Assembly (NCBI GenBank): GCA_013822685.1
Contig: PNKV01000005.1
Span: forward strand, 163,569-227,568
Length of the DNA: 64,000 nucleotides
Origin: Leptothrix sp. (in: b-proteobacteria)
Lineage (GTDB): Bacteria > Pseudomonadota > Gammaproteobacteria > Burkholderiales > Burkholderiaceae_C
Direction: 5' to 3'
Positions 42,406 through 52,871 of this stretch are shown one piece after another (the stretch's first letter is position 1; every line of letters starts with the position of its first letter). The translations under genes were made by a program, and so were the position numbers. The notes under the pieces were generated by a model. That model was not told where the DNA came from. It was given only the letters and a program-made list of their open reading frames with translations, and searched no databases.

Positions 42406-43323
42406 ATGGACAAGTTCAAAGCCATGGAAGCCTTTGTGAAGGTGGTGGATTCAGGCGGCTTCACCCGCGCGGCCGAGCTGATGCGGGCACCCAAAGCCAC
42501 CGTGTCAACGCTGATTCAAGACCTTGAGACGCAATTAGGCACGCGTTTGCTGCACCGCACAACGCGGAAGGTGACGGTCACGGCGGACGGCGCCTCGTAC
42601 TACGAGCGTTGCATTCGCATCCTGGACGATTTGCGTGAAGCGGACGAGTCACTGTCCGCGCGCCAGGGTGATCCGAATGGCCGGTTGCGGGTGGATGTGT
42701 TCAGCGCCATGGCCAGCTACCTGATGAGTTCAGGCCTGCCGGATTTTTTGGCGAAGCACCCCAGGATTCGCTTGGAAATGGGTTGCAGCGACCGGCCTGT
42801 CAACATGGTCAGTGAAGGTGTGGATTGCGTGATCCGTGCCGGCGAGGTCACCGATCCTTCGCTCATCGCGCGGCGCATCGGATCGATGTGGTTCGTGCCC
42901 TGCGCCACCCCCGCGTATTTAGCGCGGCATGGCGAACCGGCTCATCCCCAAGACTTGCACCAGCACACGCTGATCAACTACTTCCTGCACGGCTCAGGCA
43001 AGGTCACGCCCTGGGATTTTTCCAAGGACGGCGAGCGCATTGAATGGACGCCTGACGCACCCTTGTCGGTGAACGACTCAAAGGTCTATGAGGACGCCTG
43101 CCTGGCAGGGCTGGGCATCGGGACGGTGCCCAGCTTCGTGTACCAGCGCTACCAGCAGCAAGGATTGCTGCAGGGCGTTTTGACGGATTGGGTGAGCGAT
43201 CCGGTGCCGGTGTATGTGGTGTATGCCTCGAAGCGGCACTTGTCCACCAAGGTGCAGGCTTTTGTGGAATGGGTGGCCGAGTTTTTTGAGAACGCCCCAG
43301 GGTTGAGGCGTTCGGCAAACTAG
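42406..43323 (+). CDS. LysR-family regulator divergent from the RND operon
   Basis: A 305-residue LysR-type regulator. The N-terminal helix-turn-helix (MEAFVKVVDSGGFTRAAELM and APKATVSTLIQDLETQLGTRLL) is followed by the effector-binding domain (RLRVDVFSAMASYLMSSGLP onward). Divergence from the RND operon over 99 bases suggests it controls that operon. The nearest recognised subgroup is the LysR type that acts on efflux and oxidative genes, but the effector is unknown. Its 3' end is 19 bases from the convergent PEP-CTERM gene. Confidence 0.9.
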   Translation: MDKFKAMEAFVKVVDSGGFTRAAELMRAPKATVSTLIQDLETQLGTRLLHRTTRKVTVTADGASYYERCIRILDDLREADESLSARQGDPNGRLRVDVFSAMASYLMSSGLPDFLAKHPRIRLEMGCSDRPVNMVSEGVDCVIRAGEVTDPSLIARRIGSMWFVPCATPAYLARHGEPAHPQDLHQHTLINYFLHGSGKVTPWDFSKDGERIEWTPDAPLSVNDSKVYEDACLAGLGIGTVPSFVYQRYQQQGLLQGVLTDWVSDPVPVYVVYASKRHLSTKVQAFVEWVAEFFENAPGLRRSAN

Positions 43324-43342
43324 TTGGGCTTGCGCCGTTCGC

Positions 43343-44041
43343 TCAACGGCGGAGCTTTCGGCCGGCGATTCCGATAGCAATCAAACCAGCCATGAGCATG
43401 AAGCCGGAGTGGGGTTCGGGGACTGAGGTGACCACGCCACCAACGGAAAAATATTTTCCTTGCCGAGCGTTGATGTCGGCAATGGCATGAGAACTCAGCT
43501 GGATAGACAGCTCAGCGCTGTAGTTGGGGTTCTGATTGACTAAAAGCGTTCCATATGAATTGCCTGATCCCAGATCATTAAAAATGTAGACGTTCGGGGC
43601 GGCCGATTCGGCAAGCAGTTGCTCTGCGGAGGTGGATACGTCAAAAATTTCGTACTTGAGTGGACTGAAAGGGAAGCTGGCCGAATAAGCCGTGAGCTTC
43701 AAGGTTGCTGATACCACCTGGCCAGTCAAGCCCGAAAGATCGAAAGAAAAGAAGTTGCGAACATCGTTGCCCAGAACATCGTTGTGCCCAGCAAAGTAGT
43801 TGTAATTGTTCGCAAAGTGTCCCAGCGTGTCGCTCCACCAACCGAGGTTCTCAGCGTTGGCTTCCGAGCCAATCGGTGAGTCACTGGTCGAGGCCACGAT
43901 GGACGATCCATCAAGCAATTTGATTTCAAGGACTTGGCCTGCAAACCCATCAGGCTGACTGCCGCCAAAGAGATAGGCGGAAGGACTTGCCATGGCGCAA
44001 GCGGAAAAAAGTGAACCCAGTAGGCCGATGTACGAACGCAT
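43343..44041 (-). CDS. PEP-CTERM sorting-domain protein
   Basis: A 232-residue exported protein from ATG 44041, with GGGAG nine bases upstream. A signal peptide (MRSYIGLLGSLFSACAMA) leads a beta-rich body with RNFFSFDLSGLTGQVVSATL, reminiscent of structural carbohydrate-binding-type domains. The C-terminus has SVPEPHSGFMLMAGLIAIGIAGRKLRR, the PEP-CTERM signal. Not closely similar to the pair at 13.5-15.3 kb by eye apart from the signal. Exosortase is not in the window. Confidence 0.85.
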   Translation of the reverse strand: MRSYIGLLGSLFSACAMASPSAYLFGGSQPDGFAGQVLEIKLLDGSSIVASTSDSPIGSEANAENLGWWSDTLGHFANNYNYFAGHNDVLGNDVRNFFSFDLSGLTGQVVSATLKLTAYSASFPFSPLKYEIFDVSTSAEQLLAESAAPNVYIFNDLGSGNSYGTLLVNQNPNYSAELSIQLSSHAIADINARQGKYFSVGGVVTSVPEPHSGFMLMAGLIAIGIAGRKLRR

Positions 44042-44152
44042 TATTTGAACTCCCTTTTTTTTGCTCAAAAACGAGCTTGCCGACTTTAATGCGTTGGCTT
44101 TGAGTTCGCATCACTAGGATGGGGGATTGTTGAATGCGCTGCGTTGGCTGAA

Positions 44153-44183
44153 CAAAAAAGGCGGCTGAATTGCTTCAACCGCC
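44153..44183 (-). terminator. Rho-independent terminator after ahpF
   Basis: On the minus strand GGCGGTTGAAGCAATTCAGCCGCC followed by TTTTTTG forms a near-perfect stem with a T run, about 25 bases after the ahpF stop. Confidence 0.85.
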
Positions 44184-44207
44184 CACTCGCCGCGCGTTCT
44201 GCTGATT

Positions 44208-45770
44208 TCAGCCAGCCGCACGGATCAAGTGATCAAACGCGCTCAACGCCGCCTTCGCCCCATCACCCGCCGCGATCACGATCTGCTTGAAAGGCACCGT
44301 GGTCGCGTCACCCGCCGCGAACACGCCGGGCACCGAGGTGGCGCCGCGGTTGTCGACCACGATCTCGCCATGGCGTGACAGTTCCAGCGTGCCCTTGAGC
44401 CACTCGGTGTTGGGCACCAGGCCGATCTGCACGAACACGCCTTCCAGCGGCACCAGGTGTTCTTCGCCCGTGGCGCGGTCTTTGTAGCGCAGGCCATTGA
44501 CCTTGCCGTTGGCCCCGGTGATCTCGGTGGTTTGCGCGTTGGTGTGCACCGTCACATTGGGCAGGCTTTGGAGCTTGCGCACAAGCACCGCATCGGCCTT
44601 GAGCTGGTCGGCAAACTCGATCACGGTGACGTGGGCCACGACGCCCGCCAGGTCAATGGCCGCCTCGATGCCCGAGTTGCCGCCGCCGATCACTGCCGTG
44701 CGCTTGCCTTTGAACAGTGGGCCGTCGCAGTGCGGGCAATAGGCCACGCCCTTGTTCTTGTACTCCTGCTCGCCGGGCACGTTCACGTTGCGCCAGCGCG
44801 CGCCGGTGGACAGGATCACCGTCTTGCCTTTGAGTGAGCCGCCATTGGCCAGCTTGACCTCGATCAGGCCACCAGGCTGTGCAGCCGGGATCAGCTGCTC
44901 GGCGCGCTGCAAGTTCATGATGTCGACATCGTAGGTGCGGGCATGTGCTTCCAGGCCCATGGCGAACTTGGGGCCGTCGGTCTCGAGCACCGAGATGTAG
45001 TTCTCGATCGCCAGGGTGTCGTTCACCTGGCCACCGAATCGCTCTGCCGCCACGCCCGTGCGGATGCCCTTGCGCGCGGCATACACCGCCGCTGCAGCAC
45101 CGGCAGGGCCGCCCCCGATGATCAACACATCGTAGGGTTCCTTGGCACTGAGTTTGGTCGCTTCCTTGGCGGCGGCGCCCGTGTCCAACTTGGCCACGAT
45201 CTCTTCCACCGTCATGCGGCCAGAACCAAACACCTGGCCGTTCATGTAAACCATGGGCACGGCCATGATCTCGCGGGCGTTTACTTCATCCTGGAAGGCG
45301 CCGCCTTCGATGATCGTGGTTTTGACCTTGGGGTTGAGCACCGCCATCAGGCTGAAGGCCTGGACCACATCGGGGCAGTTGTGGCACGTGAGGGACATGT
45401 AGACCTCAAAATTGAAGTCGCCGTCCAGGCCCTTGATCTGGTCGATCACGCCCTGCTCGACCTTGGGCGGGTGGCCGCCCGTCCACAACAAGGCCAGCAC
45501 CAGCGAGGTGAATTCATGGCCCAGCGGCAGGCCCGCGAAACGCAATTGTGTTTCGCTGCCATCACGCCGCAACGTGAATGAGGGCCGACGAGCATCTTGG
45601 CCGTCGGTCTTCAAAGTAATCTTGTCGCTGCGCAAACCGACGATGGTCTGCAGCAGTTCGAGCGTCTCGCGAGACGTCTCGGAATCGTTCAGCGATGCCA
45701 CGATCTCGAACGGCTGGGTAACGCGCTCCAGGTAAGCGCCGAGTTGGGCCTTGAGGGTGTCGTCGAGCAT
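44208..45770 (-). CDS. ahpF: Alkyl hydroperoxide reductase subunit F
   Basis: AhpF is the flavoprotein that passes electrons from NADH to AhpC. The 520-residue protein starts [17 protein letters not shown] at 45770 (the track begins three codons earlier). The N-terminal domain has a thioredoxin-like CHNCPD, and the thioredoxin-reductase-like part has the redox pair CPHCDGP with two dinucleotide motifs ([21 protein letters not shown] and [16 protein letters not shown]). It follows ahpC on the same strand, and a terminator lies downstream. Confidence 0.95.
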   Translation of the reverse strand: MLDDTLKAQLGAYLERVTQPFEIVASLNDSETSRETLELLQTIVGLRSDKITLKTDGQDARRPSFTLRRDGSETQLRFAGLPLGHEFTSLVLALLWTGGHPPKVEQGVIDQIKGLDGDFNFEVYMSLTCHNCPDVVQAFSLMAVLNPKVKTTIIEGGAFQDEVNAREIMAVPMVYMNGQVFGSGRMTVEEIVAKLDTGAAAKEATKLSAKEPYDVLIIGGGPAGAAAAVYAARKGIRTGVAAERFGGQVNDTLAIENYISVLETDGPKFAMGLEAHARTYDVDIMNLQRAEQLIPAAQPGGLIEVKLANGGSLKGKTVILSTGARWRNVNVPGEQEYKNKGVAYCPHCDGPLFKGKRTAVIGGGNSGIEAAIDLAGVVAHVTVIEFADQLKADAVLVRKLQSLPNVTVHTNAQTTEITGANGKVNGLRYKDRATGEEHLVPLEGVFVQIGLVPNTEWLKGTLELSRHGEIVVDNRGATSVPGVFAAGDATTVPFKQIVIAAGDGAKAALSAFDHLIRAAG

Positions 45771-45854
45771 GGTGTGCATCCTTTAATCTTTAGTGCCCCC
45801 ATCAGGCCTCGTGAGTCCGACGGGGGCGTACAACAAATCAAACCGTCAAATCAA

Positions 45855-46430
45855 TCAGATCTTGCCGACCAGGTCCAGCGAAGGCGTCAGGGTCTTGGCG
45901 CCTTCCTTCCACTTGGCGGGGCAGACTTGGCCAGGGTTGGCGGCGGTGAACTGGGCAGCCTTCAGCTTGCGCACGGTTTCAGACACGTCGCGGGCAATTT
46001 CGTTGCTGTGGATTTCAGCGGTCTTGATCACCAGATCGGGGTTGATGATGAAGGTGCCGCGCAGGGCCAGGCCTTCTTCTTCGATGTGGACGCCAAAGGC
46101 GCGGGTCAGCTTGTGGGTTGGGTCGCCGATCAGGGGGAACTTGGCCTTGCCGACGGCGTCGGAGGTTTCGTGCCACACCTTGTGCGAGAAGTGCGTGTCG
46201 GTGGTGACGATGTAAACCTCGGCGCCGGCCTTTTTGAACTCTTCGTAGCTGTTGGCGGCGTCTTCAATCTCGGTCGGGCAGTTGAAGGTGAAGGCAGCCG
46301 GCATGAAGATCAGGACGGACCACTTGCCCTTCAGGCTTTCGTCAGAGACGGTGATGAATTCACCCTTGCCACCGCGGTTCACGAAAGCTTCGGTCTTGAA
46401 GGGTTGGACTTGCGTGTTGATCAGGCTCAT
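45855..46430 (-). CDS. ahpC: Alkyl hydroperoxide reductase subunit C
   Basis: AhpC is the 2-Cys peroxiredoxin that reduces organic peroxides and hydrogen peroxide. The 191-residue protein begins MSLINTQVQPFKTEAF at 46430, preceded by AGGA; the track's extra 24 residues are rejected. Peroxidatic Cys51 lies in FTFNCPTEIED and the resolving Cys in NPGQVCPAKW. It forms the ahpC-ahpF pair, with a gap of 84 bases. With ohr/ohrR this gives the cell two peroxide systems in this window. An OxyR site was not recognised. Confidence 0.95.
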   Translation of the reverse strand: MSLINTQVQPFKTEAFVNRGGKGEFITVSDESLKGKWSVLIFMPAAFTFNCPTEIEDAANSYEEFKKAGAEVYIVTTDTHFSHKVWHETSDAVGKAKFPLIGDPTHKLTRAFGVHIEEEGLALRGTFIINPDLVIKTAEIHSNEIARDVSETVRKLKAAQFTAANPGQVCPAKWKEGAKTLTPSLDLVGKI

Positions 46431-46550
46431 GGCTTGTTTCCTAGTTGGTTGGTGGTTGTTGAAAGAACATGAAGAATAGTAGGCCAGCTTGCGCATTGGC
46501 AAGATTGATTGATCAAATTTGAGTGATTGGCAGGGGCTATGCCCTGGCGC

Positions 46551-46910
46551 TCAAAGGCGCGAGCGAATCCACAACCCGTAGACCACCAGGTTGAACACCA
46601 CCATCAGGATGCCCAACACCAGTTGCACCGTGGGCGTGAGGCCATCGGGGTAGAGCAGTGACACGATGTAGTGGTCGATGAATCCGCCGTCGTAGCCTTG
46701 CTGCCCAGCTTTGAGGCGCAGGCGGTTTTCAAGGGGGGTGAGCGGGCAAATGCTGCTGGTGAACTCGACGTAGATGCCCCAGATCAGGGCCGGGACATGC
46801 AACCAAACCAGCGCCGGCCAGCGGAACAGCAAGCCTGCTCCGAAGATCACGAAGAACACGAAAGCCAGGTGGAAAACCACCAGCGAGCTGGCAAGGATGG
46901 CGTAGGGCAT
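46551..46910 (-). CDS. DUF2784 family membrane protein
   Basis: A 119-residue membrane protein with the DUF2784 layout: hydrophobic helices around VVFHLAFVFFVIFGAGLLF and WLHVPALIWGIYVEF, then CPLTPLENRLRLKAG and a C-terminal helix. Function unknown. It begins one base after the MFS stop, so it is likely cotranscribed with the MFS gene and DUF2238 upstream. Regular length for the family. Confidence 0.8.
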   Translation of the reverse strand: MPYAILASSLVVFHLAFVFFVIFGAGLLFRWPALVWLHVPALIWGIYVEFTSSICPLTPLENRLRLKAGQQGYDGGFIDHYIVSLLYPDGLTPTVQLVLGILMVVFNLVVYGLWIRSRL

Positions 46911-48047
46911 TCAGCGATCATGCCCCAGGGCGCGCCGCGCTGCCAGGCTCAATGTGGCCGCGAACAACATCACCAGTGCCATGCCGGACGACAGGGTGTG
47001 CCATTCGGCCACCATGCCAATGAGGGGCGGGCCGGCCATCATGCCTAGATAGCCCAGGGCCGCCACCGCCGCGATGCCGTCAGCGGGCGCCACGCCAGGC
47101 ACCCGGGCCGCTGCGCTGAACAGCACGGGCACCACATTGGCCAGGCCGAGGCCAATCAGGGCAAAGCCCAGAAGCGCCACGATCGGGTTATCGGTCACCA
47201 AAGTGAGCGCCATGCCCAAGGCCGCCAGCGAACCGCAGATCTGCACCAGCCTGACCGACGACATCTGGGCCCGCACCCAATCGCCCGCAAAACGTGTGGC
47301 CGCCATGGCGCCCGAAAAACTGGCATAAGCCAGGGCGGCCGTGGAGGGCGCGGCCTTCAGCGACTCGTGCATGTACAGCACGCTCCAATCGTAGATGGCG
47401 CCTTCGCACAGCAGGCCCAGCGCCGCGAGCACGCCGATCAGGCCCAGCACGCCGCGCGGCAAGACCATGCCGCCGCCAGATTGCGCGTCGCGGCCAGCAT
47501 GCATGTGCAGGCAACCCCAGATGGTGAGCAACCCACACGCCACGCCTGCCGTCAACAAGTGCATGGGCGGGCTCACGCCCAGGCCTTGCATGGCGCTGCC
47601 CAGCCCTGCGCCGGCCATGCCACCCAGGCTGAACAGGCCATGGAAGCCGCTCATCAACGGCCGGTTGGCCTGGCGCTCGATTTCACTGGCGGCCACATTG
47701 ATGGCCACGTCAAACAGGCTGGCGGTGATCCCGAAAGTGAACATCAGCAGCAGCAATGCGGCGTAGTGGGTGGTGGCCAACAGCAGCGTGATGGCCAGCG
47801 CGGCAAGCAGCCCTGTCATGAGGGCCACGCTGCGGGGGCCCAGGCGGCCGACGATCCGGCCTGCTTGGGTCAGGCCCGTGATCGACCCAACACCTGCCGC
47901 GAGCATGGCCAGGGCCAGGGTCTGCTCACTCAAACCGTAGTGCGCCTTGACCGTGGGGACCTGCACGCCCCAGGTGGCGAACAGGGCGCCCGCCGCGAAG
48001 AACTGGCCCCGGATGGCCCAGGCGGAATGCGAGGCTTCAGCGGGCAT
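46911..48047 (-). CDS. MFS transporter
   Basis: A 378-residue major facilitator with about 12 helices, starting ASHSAWAIRGQFFAAGALFA. The Asp-rich loop motif typical of MFS (GRIVGRLGPRSVALMTG) is present. It looks like the sugar or unknown-substrate subgroup rather than a drug pump with a clear signature. It overlaps the upstream DUF2238 gene by 11 bases and abuts DUF2784, forming a three-gene membrane-protein operon. Substrate not visible. Confidence 0.82.
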   Translation of the reverse strand: MPAEASHSAWAIRGQFFAAGALFATWGVQVPTVKAHYGLSEQTLALAMLAAGVGSITGLTQAGRIVGRLGPRSVALMTGLLAALAITLLLATTHYAALLLLMFTFGITASLFDVAINVAASEIERQANRPLMSGFHGLFSLGGMAGAGLGSAMQGLGVSPPMHLLTAGVACGLLTIWGCLHMHAGRDAQSGGGMVLPRGVLGLIGVLAALGLLCEGAIYDWSVLYMHESLKAAPSTAALAYASFSGAMAATRFAGDWVRAQMSSVRLVQICGSLAALGMALTLVTDNPIVALLGFALIGLGLANVVPVLFSAAARVPGVAPADGIAAVAALGYLGMMAGPPLIGMVAEWHTLSSGMALVMLFAATLSLAARRALGHDR

Positions 48048-48711
48048 CGTTGTTGGTCAGCCGCTGGATCTGGCGGTCTTGCAGGCCCGAGAACAGCGCC
48101 AGGGCCGTGGCCGCGCCAATGAGCGCGAAGAACATGTCCGACTGCGTGTCCCACTGATCGCCCTGAGTGCCCAGGAACTCGTCGGCCCCTTGGCCCATGG
48201 CCAGCGCCGCGCCCCACTCGATGAACTCGTAGGTGGCGCTGATGGCCAGCACGATGCAGACCACGATGAACGCGAGCATCTTGCGTCCGTTCACGTGCTG
48301 CCCACGGATCAGGATTTCACGCGCCACCAGGGCAGGGACCAGGCCTTGGAAGAAGTGGCCGATCTTGTCGTAAGGGTTGCGGTGCAATCCCAGCCAGTCT
48401 TGAATTTGAAAGCCCAGCGGAACGCGCGCGTAGGTGTAGGCCCCGCCGAGTATGAGCACCAGCGCGTGCGCGAAGATGAAGACGTAAAGCAGCGTGGTCA
48501 GCGGAAAGCGCTTGTAGCTGGCCCACAATATGGGCAAGGCGATGAGCACGGGGGTGACTTCCAGCACCCAGGTGGCGAAGTCGTAGGGCCGAAGGCCCGA
48601 TAGCCCGAGCAGGGCGATCAGCAGGGCCGACGCAATCAGCAGTGGTTTGGTGCGTTGTGGTGTGGCTTGGTCAAACAAGTTGCTGCCTCCAGGTTCGTGC
48701 GGCAGCAACAT
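48037..48711 (-). CDS. DUF2238 (YjdF-type) membrane protein
   Basis: A 224-residue membrane protein matching DUF2238: hydrophobic helices with GLHRNPYDKIGHFFQGLVPALVAREI, the conserved HFFQG motif, and FEFIEWGAALAMGQGADEFL-like C-terminal helix (here TYEFIEWGAALAMG). QGDQWDTQSDMFFALIGA is also family-typical. Function unknown. First gene of the operon with the MFS transporter and DUF2784. The prmB-dapE run ends 40 bases upstream. Confidence 0.85.
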   Translation of the reverse strand: MLLPHEPGGSNLFDQATPQRTKPLLIASALLIALLGLSGLRPYDFATWVLEVTPVLIALPILWASYKRFPLTTLLYVFIFAHALVLILGGAYTYARVPLGFQIQDWLGLHRNPYDKIGHFFQGLVPALVAREILIRGQHVNGRKMLAFIVVCIVLAISATYEFIEWGAALAMGQGADEFLGTQGDQWDTQSDMFFALIGAATALALFSGLQDRQIQRLTNNDAR

Positions 48712-48750
48712 TGTCGTTGATCGGCTAGTTCAGGCCAGCTGACCAATCCC

Positions 48751-49632
48751 TCAGGCAAGGGTGATTTCAGCTGGGGAGATCACGCACACCGATGAGTCAC
48801 CACCACTGGTTTCCAGCCAGACCACTTCCAGTTCGGGGAATGCGCGCTCGAAGTTTTCGCGCTCGTTGCCGATCTCAAGCACCAGGATCGCCTCGGGCGA
48901 GAGATACCGGCCGGGATGGGCCTTCAAGGTGGCCAGCAGGGCGCGGGTGAAGTCCATCCCGTCATCACCCGAGGCCAGGGCGAGCTCGGGCTCGGCCAGG
49001 TACTCGGCGGGCAAGGCGCGCATGGACTGCGCGTTCACATACGGCGGGTTGCACAGGATCAGATCGTAGGGGCCCCGCGCCTGGGCCAGGCCGTCGCTTT
49101 GTATCAAGGTGATGCGGTCGGCCAGGTCATGCTTGTCCACGTTGATGCGCGCCACGGCCAAGGCATCGGCGCTGATGTCCAGGCCATCCACCGTCACGTC
49201 GGGGTAGGCCAGGGCCGCGATCACGGCCAGGCTGCCATTGCCAGTGCACAGGTCGAGCACGCGCAGGGTTCGTTCGCTCAGCCAATGGTCGATGCTGCCA
49301 TCGGCGATCAGCTCGGCGATGAAAGACCGGGGCACGATGGTGCGTTCGTCCACGTAAAAAGGCACGCCTTGCAGCCAGGCTTCCTGGGTGAGGTAAGCCG
49401 CGGGCTTGCGGGTCTCGATGCGCTGGGTGATGAGGGCATCGACCTCAACTTGTTGAGCCGCTTCAACAGACTGGTCGGCCACGCCATCCAGGTCGTCCAA
49501 AGGCAGGCCCAGCTTCCACAGCACCAGCCAGGCGGCTTCGTCAAAGGCGTTGATGGTGCCGTGCCCAAACGAAACACCCGCCTGGGTGAGGCGGGCGCTG
49601 GCGGTTTCGATCAGCTCAATGACAGTGCTCAC
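48751..49632 (-). CDS. prmB: 50S ribosomal protein L3 glutamine N5-methyltransferase
   Basis: PrmB methylates a glutamine of ribosomal protein L3, helping ribosome assembly. The 293-residue protein has a Rossmann-like SAM-binding site ([19 protein letters not shown]) and the NPPY catalytic motif ([20 protein letters not shown]) followed by [15 protein letters not shown], which separates PrmB from PrmC by memory. It overlaps dapE by the four bases ATGA, so it ends the dap operon here. The length is typical. Confidence 0.92.
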   Translation of the reverse strand: MSTVIELIETASARLTQAGVSFGHGTINAFDEAAWLVLWKLGLPLDDLDGVADQSVEAAQQVEVDALITQRIETRKPAAYLTQEAWLQGVPFYVDERTIVPRSFIAELIADGSIDHWLSERTLRVLDLCTGNGSLAVIAALAYPDVTVDGLDISADALAVARINVDKHDLADRITLIQSDGLAQARGPYDLILCNPPYVNAQSMRALPAEYLAEPELALASGDDGMDFTRALLATLKAHPGRYLSPEAILVLEIGNERENFERAFPELEVVWLETSGGDSSVCVISPAEITLA

Positions 49633-50783
49633 GACAGCAGTCTTTCCAGGGTTTGGCGGTAGATGTTTTTCAAGGGTTCGATGTCGGCCACGGCCACGTG
49701 CTCGTCAATCTTGTGGATGCTGGCGTTGACGGGGCCGAACTCGACCACTTGCGGGCAGATCTGCGCAATGAAACGGCCATCGGAAGTACCACCCGTGGTG
49801 GACAGCTCCGTGCTCAGGCCGGTCACGTCTTTGATGGCGCCAGCGATGGCTTCGATCAGGCTGCCGGGACGCGTCAGGAATGGGCGGCCGCCCAAAGTCC
49901 AGTCGATTTCGAAGTTCAAGCCGTGCTTGGCCAACACGGCTTGCAGGCGTTCCTTCAAGCCATCGGGCGTGGATTCGGTGGAGAAGCGGAAGTTGAAGTC
50001 GACCACCAACTCGCCCGGGATGACGTTGTTGGCGCCCGTGCCCGCGTGGATGTTGGACATCTGCCAGCTGGTGGGCGGGAAGTGGTCGTTGCCCGGGTCC
50101 CAGGTGATGCCGGCCAGTTCGGCCAAGGCGGGGGCGGCCAGGTGGATGGGGTTCTGTGCCAGGTGTGGATACGCGATGTGGCCTTGCACGCCCTTGACGC
50201 GGAGCTTGCCCGACAAGGAGCCGCGCCGGCCGTTCTTGATCATGTCGCCCACGGACTTGACCGAGGTGGGTTCGCCCACGATGCAGCAGTCCAGGCGCTC
50301 ACCGCGTTGCGTCAGCCATTCGCAGACCTTGACGGTGCCATCGACCGAGGGGCCTTCTTCATCGCTGGTCAGCAAGAACGCGATGCTGCCCTGGTGTTGC
50401 GCATGGCTGGCGACAAATTCTTCCGTGGCCACCAGCATGGCGGCCAGCGAGGTTTTCATGTCGGCGGCGCCTCGGCCATAGAGCATGCCATCGCGGTGGG
50501 TAGGCACAAAGGGAGGGCTGGTCCATTGGTCCAGCGGGCCGGTGGGGACGACGTCGGTGTGTCCGGCGAACACCAGGGTGGGCGCGCCGTTGGCATGCCC
50601 TTGGCCGCGCTTGATGGCCCACAGGTTGGTGACCGGCGCATCGGTCGGGCCAAAGGTCAGAGTGTGGCATTCAAAGCCCAGGGCTTGCAGGCGTTCAATG
50701 AACACTTCCTGGCAAGCGCCATCGTGAGGGGTGACGGAGGAGCGGGCAATCAGCGCCTCGGTCAGGCGCAAGGTGGCGGTCAT
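49629..50783 (-). CDS. dapE: Succinyl-diaminopimelate desuccinylase
   Basis: DapE hydrolyses N-succinyl-LL-diaminopimelate in lysine and peptidoglycan precursor synthesis. The 384-residue zinc enzyme starts at ATG 50783 ([22 protein letters not shown]); the track's first 16 residues are rejected. Metal-binding segments are [12 protein letters not shown] and [13 protein letters not shown], with [10 protein letters not shown] containing the catalytic glutamate. The final GGTSDGRF gives another ligand region. It follows pilU and precedes prmB with an ATGA overlap, in the order dapC-dapD-pilU-dapE-prmB. Confidence 0.95.
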   Translation of the reverse strand: MTATLRLTEALIARSSVTPHDGACQEVFIERLQALGFECHTLTFGPTDAPVTNLWAIKRGQGHANGAPTLVFAGHTDVVPTGPLDQWTSPPFVPTHRDGMLYGRGAADMKTSLAAMLVATEEFVASHAQHQGSIAFLLTSDEEGPSVDGTVKVCEWLTQRGERLDCCIVGEPTSVKSVGDMIKNGRRGSLSGKLRVKGVQGHIAYPHLAQNPIHLAAPALAELAGITWDPGNDHFPPTSWQMSNIHAGTGANNVIPGELVVDFNFRFSTESTPDGLKERLQAVLAKHGLNFEIDWTLGGRPFLTRPGSLIEAIAGAIKDVTGLSTELSTTGGTSDGRFIAQICPQVVEFGPVNASIHKIDEHVAVADIEPLKNIYRQTLERLLS

Positions 50784-50805
50784 GGCAAGGCCTGGGTAAA
50801 AAAGC

Positions 50806-51996
50806 TTAGAAGCGGGTGGTTCCGAAACCACTGTGGCGGTCGTCGTTGTTCACGTCCAGCGTGATCTCTGTGAACGATGGACCTTCCTCGGTCTCTTCGG
50901 CCTTGGCGGTCAGTTTGGACGAGGCACCCTGGTCATTCTGCAGGCGCCACATCAAGTTGGTGGGCGAATCCGCATTGGCCAAGCCTTCTTCACGCGTGAT
51001 CAGGCCTTCGCCAATCAGGCGGGCAATGTCGTGTTCAAAGGCCTGCGAGCCTTCGGCCATGGATTTCTCCATGGCTTCCTTGACACCGGTGAAATCACCG
51101 CGCTCGATCAGCTCGGACACCAGCTTGGTGTTGAGCAAAACCTCGACCGCCGGGATGCGGCCGCCTGCCGTGGCGCGCAACAAGCGTTGCGACACGATGG
51201 CCTTCAGGCCCGAGGCCAGGTCGCTGAGCAAAGCCGGGCGTGACTCGGGCGTGTAGAAAGACAGGATGCGGCCCAGCGCGTGATAACTGTTGTTGCCGTG
51301 CAAGGTGGACAGCACCAAGTGGCCGGACAGCGCATACGAAATGGCCGCCGTCATGGTTTCGCGATCGCGGATTTCGCCGATCAGGATGCAATCAGGGGCT
51401 TGGCGCAGGGCATTGCGCAGGCCGACTTGCAGCGAAGCCGTGTCACGGCCCACTTCGCGCTGGTTGACCACCGACTTCTTGTTTGAGAACAAGAATTCCA
51501 TCGGGTCTTCGATGGTCAGGATGTGCCCGGTCATGCGCTGGTTGCGCAACTCCAGCATCGACGCCAGCGTGGTGCTCTTGCCCGAGCCGGTGGCGCCGGC
51601 CAGGATGATCAGGCCGCGCTTCTCCATCACCAGCGACGACAGAATTTCGGGCAGGTTCAGGGTTTCAAGCGGCGGGATCTCTGAAGGGATGTGCCGGAAC
51701 ACCGCCGCAATCGAGCCACGTTGCTTGAAGGCGCTGAGCCGGAAGATGGCCACGCCAGGAATCGTCAAACCCACGTTCAACTCGCCCGTGTCGTCCAGCT
51801 CTTCCATCTGCGTGGGCGAGAGCATCTCGGCCAGCAACTGCCGCGGCTGCGAAGGCTTGAGCGGCTGATCCGTCAGTTGCAGGATCTGCCCGTGGAGCTT
51901 GATGAGGATGGGCGTGGCGGCCGAGAGGAAGACGTCCGAGGCCTTCTTTTCAGCCATCAAACGCAGGACTCGTTCCAGGTTGCCTTCACTCATCAA
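50806..51996 (-). CDS. pilU: Type IV pilus retraction ATPase, PilU/PilT-type
   Basis: A 396-residue hexameric ATPase driving twitching motility. Walker A is GATGSGKST, Walker B is [14 protein letters not shown], and the His box is [13 protein letters not shown]. The extended C-terminus after the catalytic core and the length (396 against about 345 for PilT) favour PilU. Unusually, it is embedded between dapD and dapE rather than beside pilT. It is on the same strand as both, with gaps of about 22-25 bases, so it is likely cotranscribed with lysine biosynthesis genes. No other pilus gene lies in the window. Confidence 0.85.
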   Translation of the reverse strand: MMSEGNLERVLRLMAEKKASDVFLSAATPILIKLHGQILQLTDQPLKPSQPRQLLAEMLSPTQMEELDDTGELNVGLTIPGVAIFRLSAFKQRGSIAAVFRHIPSEIPPLETLNLPEILSSLVMEKRGLIILAGATGSGKSTTLASMLELRNQRMTGHILTIEDPMEFLFSNKKSVVNQREVGRDTASLQVGLRNALRQAPDCILIGEIRDRETMTAAISYALSGHLVLSTLHGNNSYHALGRILSFYTPESRPALLSDLASGLKAIVSQRLLRATAGGRIPAVEVLLNTKLVSELIERGDFTGVKEAMEKSMAEGSQAFEHDIARLIGEGLITREEGLANADSPTNLMWRLQNDQGASSKLTAKAEETEEGPSFTEITLDVNNDDRHSGFGTTRF

Positions 51997-52021
51997 GTGT
52001 CTCCTTGGGGATTGTTATCGG

Positions 52022-52846
<825 letters not shown>

Positions 52847-52871
52847 GCTTGAAACAATCAAAAAGTAGAAA

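Noticed and set aside
46431-46550. OxyR binding site before ahpC
   Set aside because: No spaced ATAG-N7-CTAT pattern could be found with confidence.
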